From assembly GCA_020747065.1 (NCBI GenBank), contig JAGMVK010000003.1, positions 3,038,001 through 3,102,000 of the forward strand: a stretch of 64,000 nt of DNA, in the 5' to 3' direction. Made by a program: the position numbers and the translations under genes. Below, one piece after another: positions 58,830 through 64,000 of the stretch. The first letter of the stretch is position 1. Every line of letters begins with the position of its first letter. This stretch comes from Cadophora sp. MPI-SDFR-AT-0126. Taxonomy: Eukaryota; Ascomycota; Leotiomycetes; Helotiales; Ploettnerulaceae. Below the pieces are notes generated by a model. It was not told where the DNA came from and searched no databases. It saw only the letters and a list, made by a program, of their open reading frames with translations.

Positions 58830-61800
58830 TCATACGCAGAGGAACCAGCAAAACACAGCTATAATCAAGGCCAAAGTAAATAATGCGGACCGTCTCCTAT
58901 GCTGCACTATTCCCGCGATCCACTTTCCACATCGCCAGAGGGCAAGTTCAATCAGCAACTGTGTAAACACAACTATCCCAAAAATAAAAAGAGTAGCATC
59001 GAGAATGCTCATTAAAGCGATCCGGTTGTATTTGTCCACCAGCCAGAATTTGAAGACTGAAAATTTATGTTTAAGAACGTTTTCTGGTGCTCTCCCTCGT
59101 TGCCTTCTAGGTCTTCGATTCTGGGATTGATGATTTTGCTTCTGTTGTGTTTCAAGGGGGCGAATACGGGGTTCACGTACGACCAATTCAGTGCTTGGTC
59201 TTGGAGTTTGGTTATCTGGTTTTCTGACGGGTGGGGTTTCTGTTGGTAGTTGTGGGTTTTTATTTTGTGGCTGATCTTCTTGTTCGTCTTCCGAACCATC
59301 ATCTGACATCTGATCCGAACTTGTGCTGAACTCATAATCCGAGTCTGAAGCCAGCTCATTAATTGAGTCTTTATCCGAGTCTGACTGCGAGAGACTATCG
59401 CAAATCCTCTCCAGAGCTTCGGTGCGGACACAACTTCTGCTTCGGTGAGGTATTTCAGCTTCACCAGAGCCATTATGAGTACCATGCAGCATATTGCATC
59501 ATTTTCAACATGTATAGACGATGTGCACGTATCGTAGGATCGGTGAGATAAGTCTGTTTTCAAAACCGTGATGGTGGCCGGCCTTGGATGTTTTCGGGCC
59601 ACGTTATCCTCAGCTTGCTTGAGAGCACCAAGCAATGAGACTTCTGGGCTAGTCATGCAATCAATATGTCTGAGAATCACCTTGAGGGCCCCGGAATCCG
59701 CCTGGTGGACCACAGCGTCGAGTGCTGTCAGACTGGGCTCATATCTGTCGGGGTCAACGAAATCAAGGCTTGCACCTAGATCTAGCAGCATTTCCAAGGC
59801 TTCTCTGTCTTGTTTCTTACCAGAGGACATGGCTAACTTCAGTACTTCGGGTCCAAGAAAATGATCCCTTGCATATGGTGGATGGGAGTAGCAGGCATGT
59901 CCACAATTTATAAGGCTATCCATCACATATCTCGAGCTCTCATCCCCGAGCGTTCTAGCGTACTGGAACAAAAGTGATGACGGATTGTCGTTCTGAGTGG
60001 ATGTAGGAGGGACTTCTTGAAGTAAGTCGTCGATGAAGTAGTCATCGTCCCCGAGGAACCCCCAGTTGACAAAATCTGTGAGGATATCCAGGTCCAGAGT
60101 TTCTTTGAGCTGTCCACTTTCAACCAGAACATGACGAAAAGCGTCATAGGTCTCCCCGTTTCGACTGACAATTGCTGCTCGCAGAAAGTCTCTGCTTATT
60201 AAATAGGCTGCTTTATCATTGGTCTTGGCAATGAAAGGTTCCAGCATCAAGTCCGAGCCAAATGCACATAAAAACATCACGAATGCACGCTTCTTGCTTT
60301 CTGATGTTGCTAGCGCTTCTTGGACAATATTCTCATATCTGAGACCCTCTGGGATACTTGACTCAGGTGTAGTGAAAGCGCCTGGCGACCGAAAGCTTGC
60401 GAAATGTTCTGACAGAGAAGATCTCAGGCGTGGCTCAGAATGCAACAGAGCACCAATCCACCATCGGTCCATCTCAGGTAGGTCTGAACAACATAAAGGA
60501 TCAAGATGTTGACCGATATGCCGCTTGAATCGTTGGACACCTCTTTGAGAGATGGAAGTACAAAAGGTAGGTAGTGCTGTGTCCAATCCGGAACAATCAG
60601 CCAACAGCTGTCTCGTTGACTCGAAAGAATTGTTCTTGTCCCATATGTGGTCAAAAAGCCTATAGGTCGATGACATTTTCCAGAATTCTTGGTTCTGGAC
60701 CCTGTCGGAATTTTCTTTTGTAATTTTTATGGTTCCTCGATAAGAAATATGTATTTTGGGGTAGCTATGGGTCAAATCAGCATCCTCGACTCATCTGTAG
60801 CCAAGTGTAACGCACCGCATCCTTGATGGCATATCAGCATCATTGAAATCAATTATCAGATCTTGACATGCATTAGGCTGTCCAGTGTTCATAAGTTCCA
60901 GTTGTGACATGAGATTCCAGGTGATGTCACCGAAGATGTCATAGAATACCTCTCTGCTACACAGCTCCTGGATGTCCCAAGCAGACATAGACGACAGACA
61001 AGAAGCGACTGCGAGAAAATTGTCATCTCTCATGTATCTCAAAAGCTCTTTTGGAATGATGCTACCACTTCCACACTGGGTCCTCTGCCAATATGGCAAC
61101 TTGTGACCCAGATTATCGACATTCATAACGTAAGAGATCTGGAAAACAACTTCCGTGATCCAAGCGGGAGGTTGTAATTTAAACGTCACTTTGTAGCCAG
61201 TCTTCGCATCGGGTTCCTGCTCCTTGGGCTTTCGCCCAGAACGAGAAAGCTCAGTGGTCAATGTGCCGATGGGAAGCTGGTACATTGCCCACTTCCAGTA
61301 GACCATTTTCTGCACTCTTTTGGTGGCTTTTGAGCTGACGTAGATCTCATTCTTTGACTCAAAGGTTCCGTGAGTATGTGTAAAGATGTTCAGCAGTTCT
61401 CTCTCGGCCAAGGTTGTCGGTGCCCGAGTTTGTGATAACGTTTCGTGAATGGCGTTGACTTCCTCTTCAATGAGTCCCAGCCCACGATCCAACCTTCCCA
61501 GTACTTTCACTTCAGTGACACCAATTGCAGCATGGACGTGTGAGATCTGCCGTGACGTCAAAAGACCTTGAACAAATTCAACATCTCGATGTGACTTCTG
61601 AAAGCAAGGCGGCATTTCGAAATCTGTTTATCGGATACCGCGAATCGCATTCGTCCCAATATCCGAGTCCTCGCACTTCCATTTACTTGAAGCTGGAGCT
61701 TCTCGATCAGCTCTGTTGTGAAGCTCGTCAAGTCATTGCGTATCTGACATCCGTTACTCCGCCGTATCGAGCGCAGCTCTGGCGATAGAATAGCTGAGCC

Positions 61801-61995
61801 GATGCCATTGCTAGTCTTTCCAATTTCCTCCAGAAGAATCTTGAAGGTTTCCGCATCACTTAAGGGCTGGTATAAGTCCCTTGGTGCGTTCTTGAACCTT
61901 GTTTGCAGGTCATGTAGCCTCGTGCATCCTTGGGTAGCAAGACCGACGAGTGTCACCAAGCTTGCTGCGAGGCCAATTCCAGTGACCGGATCCAT
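58830..61995 (-). pseudogene. HeLo-like N-terminal / ankyrin-like / C-terminal membrane protein, apparent frameshift
   Basis: The start MDPVTGIGLAASLVTLVGLA at 61995 is typical of the fungal N-terminal (HeLo-like/SesA class) domains found on STAND incompatibility proteins. The frame runs to 61558. The continuation in the next frame from about 61560 (SRQISHVHAAIGVTEVKVLG) overlaps it, so a one-base loss in the T run at 61560-61563 is the simplest link. A 104-bp intron with a weak GTCTTT donor is an alternative. The second part joins the third by a good 51-bp intron (about 60827-60777, GTGCGT...ATAG). The third part contains two ankyrin-like units (DREALEMLLDLGASLDFVD and SLTALDAVVHQADSGALKVI) and ends near 59540. 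A further intron, not resolved, leads to an acidic linker and two membrane segments (ALMSILDATLFIFGIVVF and LFTLALIIAVFCWFLCV) ending at 58830. Such proteins may act in self/non-self recognition or cell death; that is inference. Confidence 0.65.
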
Positions 61996-62552
61996 CTTGA
62001 TTATGTGATAGCTTGGTGTCAAAGCATTGAAAACAAAGATGTATTTGAGAGAGAAATTGAGGGGAGATAGTCTCTCGGACATGAGGCTATCATCGTTGCT
62101 CAGCTGACTTTTGTACGCATTGCAAACGGTGGCTGAGTATCGGCACAAATGAATGGTATCCAGTCTGCCTCGCAGAAGCATCAACTTACTTTGCAAAATG
62201 CGGGCTCAAGAGTAAATCCGTTCCAGTATAAGGCTGGAGCCTTCTTGACTCGCCCTCCAGGTGTTGGGCTTGCAGACGTGGTGTGAACAATAAATTGCTG
62301 GGGGCAGCGGCTGGGACTTCGGAGAAAACAAGGACCTCCTTTGCACCGTTGACGCAATAGGTTCAACTTGGTAGAGACTCATTATTGGAAACGAAACCAG
62401 TATTCCAAGGTATGGGAGAGGAAACAATCAATGGCTGAAGGGAATGCACTGAGCAAACACGCACTATAATAAAACCAATTCATCCCTCACAACACTACGA
62501 GCAAGTAGACATCAACCACCCCCACTAACAATTCTCTCCCTCCATCACATTC
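61996..62552. other. Intergenic
   Basis: Upstream region of the HeLo-like gene and 3' flank of the hypothetical gene, both on the minus strand. No gene or repeat is seen. Confidence 0.4.
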
Positions 62553-64000
62553 TTACGGCTCGTTCCTGACACCCTCACTCATCTTACAGTCCCTTCTCTT
62601 AAGCATACTCTTACCCAACTCCTCTCGGCCTTGCTTGATCCCTTGGTCATAGGCCATGTACATGTCACCTACATCTCGTTCACCAGATGCTTGCTTCTGA
62701 GAACACTTGGATGCCAATCTAACATCCTGATCACCAAGCATATATTCCATTCCAACACAGTCTTCAACTTCGCATCGAGGCTTCTGATCTTGCTCTGCCA
62801 ATCTCTTCTCCCTAATTGCTTCCCAGACCTCGAGTTTTTCCCTCCTCTGCTTAGCTGCTTTTCTTGCCACACCTGCTAGGGTATTGACTCCGAGACCATC
62901 GAAAGCGCTGAGTGTTGACAGAAATTTTCTTGCACTCGAACCTGTGATCTCTTCTATCCACTTATCAACATCTTCGTCACATGCCGCGACTGTTGCTACA
63001 TGCAAGCCTTTAAATACTTGTTTCTCGCTGACTCGCCCGCTCTTGACAGAAGAGCTGTCAGCGGAAGTTATCGAGGCGACAGCAGGGAAGGGGACTGTCT
63101 CAACTGTAGGCATTATGGGCATCTGTGGGATCGTTTTTGGGCGTGAGACCGTGGAGTAGCAATGGACATGCTTCGGGGTTTCGGATATAACGGGCCTCAG
63201 TTTGAGTCTTGGTAAGCTCGCTCTCTTCATCGGGTCTGCCATGGGCTCTTGTTTGGTATATTCTTCAAAGGCAAGCTCGGCTAGGCTCTGTGGTCGCTTC
63301 TTTCCCGCCGTATAATTCAACTTCGAAGTATCAACAACAACTTCAGCTTCTTTAGGGCTGGAAGTATCCTCTGGGTAGTCAAAAGGCCTAGCGGGAATGA
63401 TGGGTCTAGTAGACCGTCGAGAAGGGAGGTACTGAACCTCAATCGGCGCTCGGACTTCAGCGGGGAGGGTGGCCTGAAGTGGGGAGACTGCAATAGAGGA
63501 GTTTCTCGACGGAAAGCATTGCTGACATTGCGTAGACGATCTCGCAGTACAAGCGTGAATTGAAGGTTCTGGTTTTGTTATTGGCTCAGGTCCGAGTTCC
63601 GGGTTCAGAGGACCAGTACACTGAGTACACAAAGGTAGGGGCGAGTGACGACTGGATGGAGCGATTGAGCTGGGTTCAGAAGAGACATGTTGCGATTGAT
63701 ATGATTCTTCATCTTTCTGGACCGAGCTCGTTTTGCTCTCGTCCATGCTTTTATATGCGCTCCTAGATTGCGGAGGTGCCTGGTAAGGTCCAATGCGCCG
63801 GATAGGAGTAGTGGCGCATGGAAAGGTTCGCGTACGCTCCCCAGGAACTGCATTGGACTGAAACGAAGGCTGCTGCTGAAGGACCGCAGACTCAGCATCA
63901 CTCTGGTATTGCGGTTTACCAGTGGCAGCCTGGGACTCCTGTTCTACCACTTTCCACGTCACTTTTGATAGTCGGGATGATTTATGCTGTGGAGCAAAGG
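62553..64000 (-). CDS. Hypothetical protein, 5' end outside window
   Basis: I do not recognise this protein. The frame is open from the right edge (64000) to the TAA at 62553, 481 residues visible, with no ATG before the edge that would need to be the start; it continues to the right. Most of it is Ser/Pro/Arg-rich and probably disordered (PSRRSTRPIIPARPFDYPE). A structured part near residues 310-410 contains ACDEDVDKWIEEITGSSARK and LAGVARKAAKQRREKLEVWE, a likely coiled coil. Cys-rich spots (PLCTQCTGP and STQCQQCFPS) could bind metal. There is no membrane segment. It is codirectional with the HeLo-like gene, 557 bp apart. Confidence 0.72.
   Translation of the reverse strand, partial: FAPQHKSSRLSKVTWKVVEQESQAATGKPQYQSDAESAVLQQQPSFQSNAVPGERTRTFPCATTPIRRIGPYQAPPQSRSAYKSMDESKTSSVQKDEESYQSQHVSSEPSSIAPSSRHSPLPLCTQCTGPLNPELGPEPITKPEPSIHACTARSSTQCQQCFPSRNSSIAVSPLQATLPAEVRAPIEVQYLPSRRSTRPIIPARPFDYPEDTSSPKEAEVVVDTSKLNYTAGKKRPQSLAELAFEEYTKQEPMADPMKRASLPRLKLRPVISETPKHVHCYSTVSRPKTIPQMPIMPTVETVPFPAVASITSADSSSVKSGRVSEKQVFKGLHVATVAACDEDVDKWIEEITGSSARKFLSTLSAFDGLGVNTLAGVARKAAKQRREKLEVWEAIREKRLAEQDQKPRCEVEDCVGMEYMLGDQDVRLASKCSQKQASGERDVGDMYMAYDQGIKQGREELGKSMLKRRDCKMSEGVRNEP

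Noticed and set aside
1..64000. tRNA, rRNA or CRISPR arrays
   Set aside because: No cloverleaf with a convincing T-loop, no rRNA-like sequence and no regularly spaced direct repeats were seen by eye; a tRNAscan/covariance search was not possible.

Overview
The window is nuclear DNA of a filamentous ascomycete (Pezizomycotina; Leotiomycetes is possible but not proven). The genes have short GT-AG introns, mostly 45-150 bp, with CTAAC-like branch points. The protein families are typically fungal: a Zn2Cys6 regulator, a HeLo-like/ankyrin protein and small secreted cysteine-rich proteins. The one large transposon carries C-to-T changes at CpA, the mark of repeat-induced point mutation (RIP), which is characteristic of this group. 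I saw no CRISPR array, bacterial operon, rRNA or convincing tRNA.

Layout. 1-1185: 5' part of an MFS sugar transporter with an in-frame stop. 1712-6783: a small internally duplicated protein, NOP14, and a helical-repeat protein divergent from NOP14. 8011-13596: a small secreted protein, a protein with a duplicated CYNCG motif, a carboxymuconolactone-decarboxylase family protein and mitochondrial cytochrome c peroxidase. 15145-26610: housekeeping genes (ribosomal protein eL36, a UBX/TUG-type Cdc48 adaptor, proteasome subunit beta-3, a SERCA-type Ca2+ pump, a 14-3-3 protein). 29622-31933: U1 snRNP factor PRP39. 32506-40703: a nested insertion, in which a 7.76 kb Ty3/gypsy LTR element (minus orientation, many stops, near-identical 222-bp LTRs) sits inside an AT-rich element with perfect 26-bp terminal inverted repeats. 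40804-42550: a broken Zn2Cys6 regulator immediately next to it. 42551-52500: gene-poor DNA with one tiny knottin-like secreted peptide gene at 48334-48556. 52501-57320: a Bem3-type RhoGAP. 58830-64000: a frameshifted HeLo-like/ankyrin/TM protein and a 5'-partial hypothetical protein.

The core genes serve translation, ribosome assembly, splicing, protein turnover, calcium transport and polarity. The accessory signals cluster around the transposon and the gene-poor stretch: the knottin-like peptide, the degraded regulator, the HeLo-like gene, and an extra gene carried inside the retroelement in the direction opposite to gag-pol. The most unusual items are that embedded antisense gene, the contrast between nearly identical LTRs and a heavily mutated interior, the two undescribed cysteine-motif proteins, and a predicted three-way-junction structure at 24797-24876. 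Exon coordinates come from reading splice sites and frame by eye; none has transcript support.
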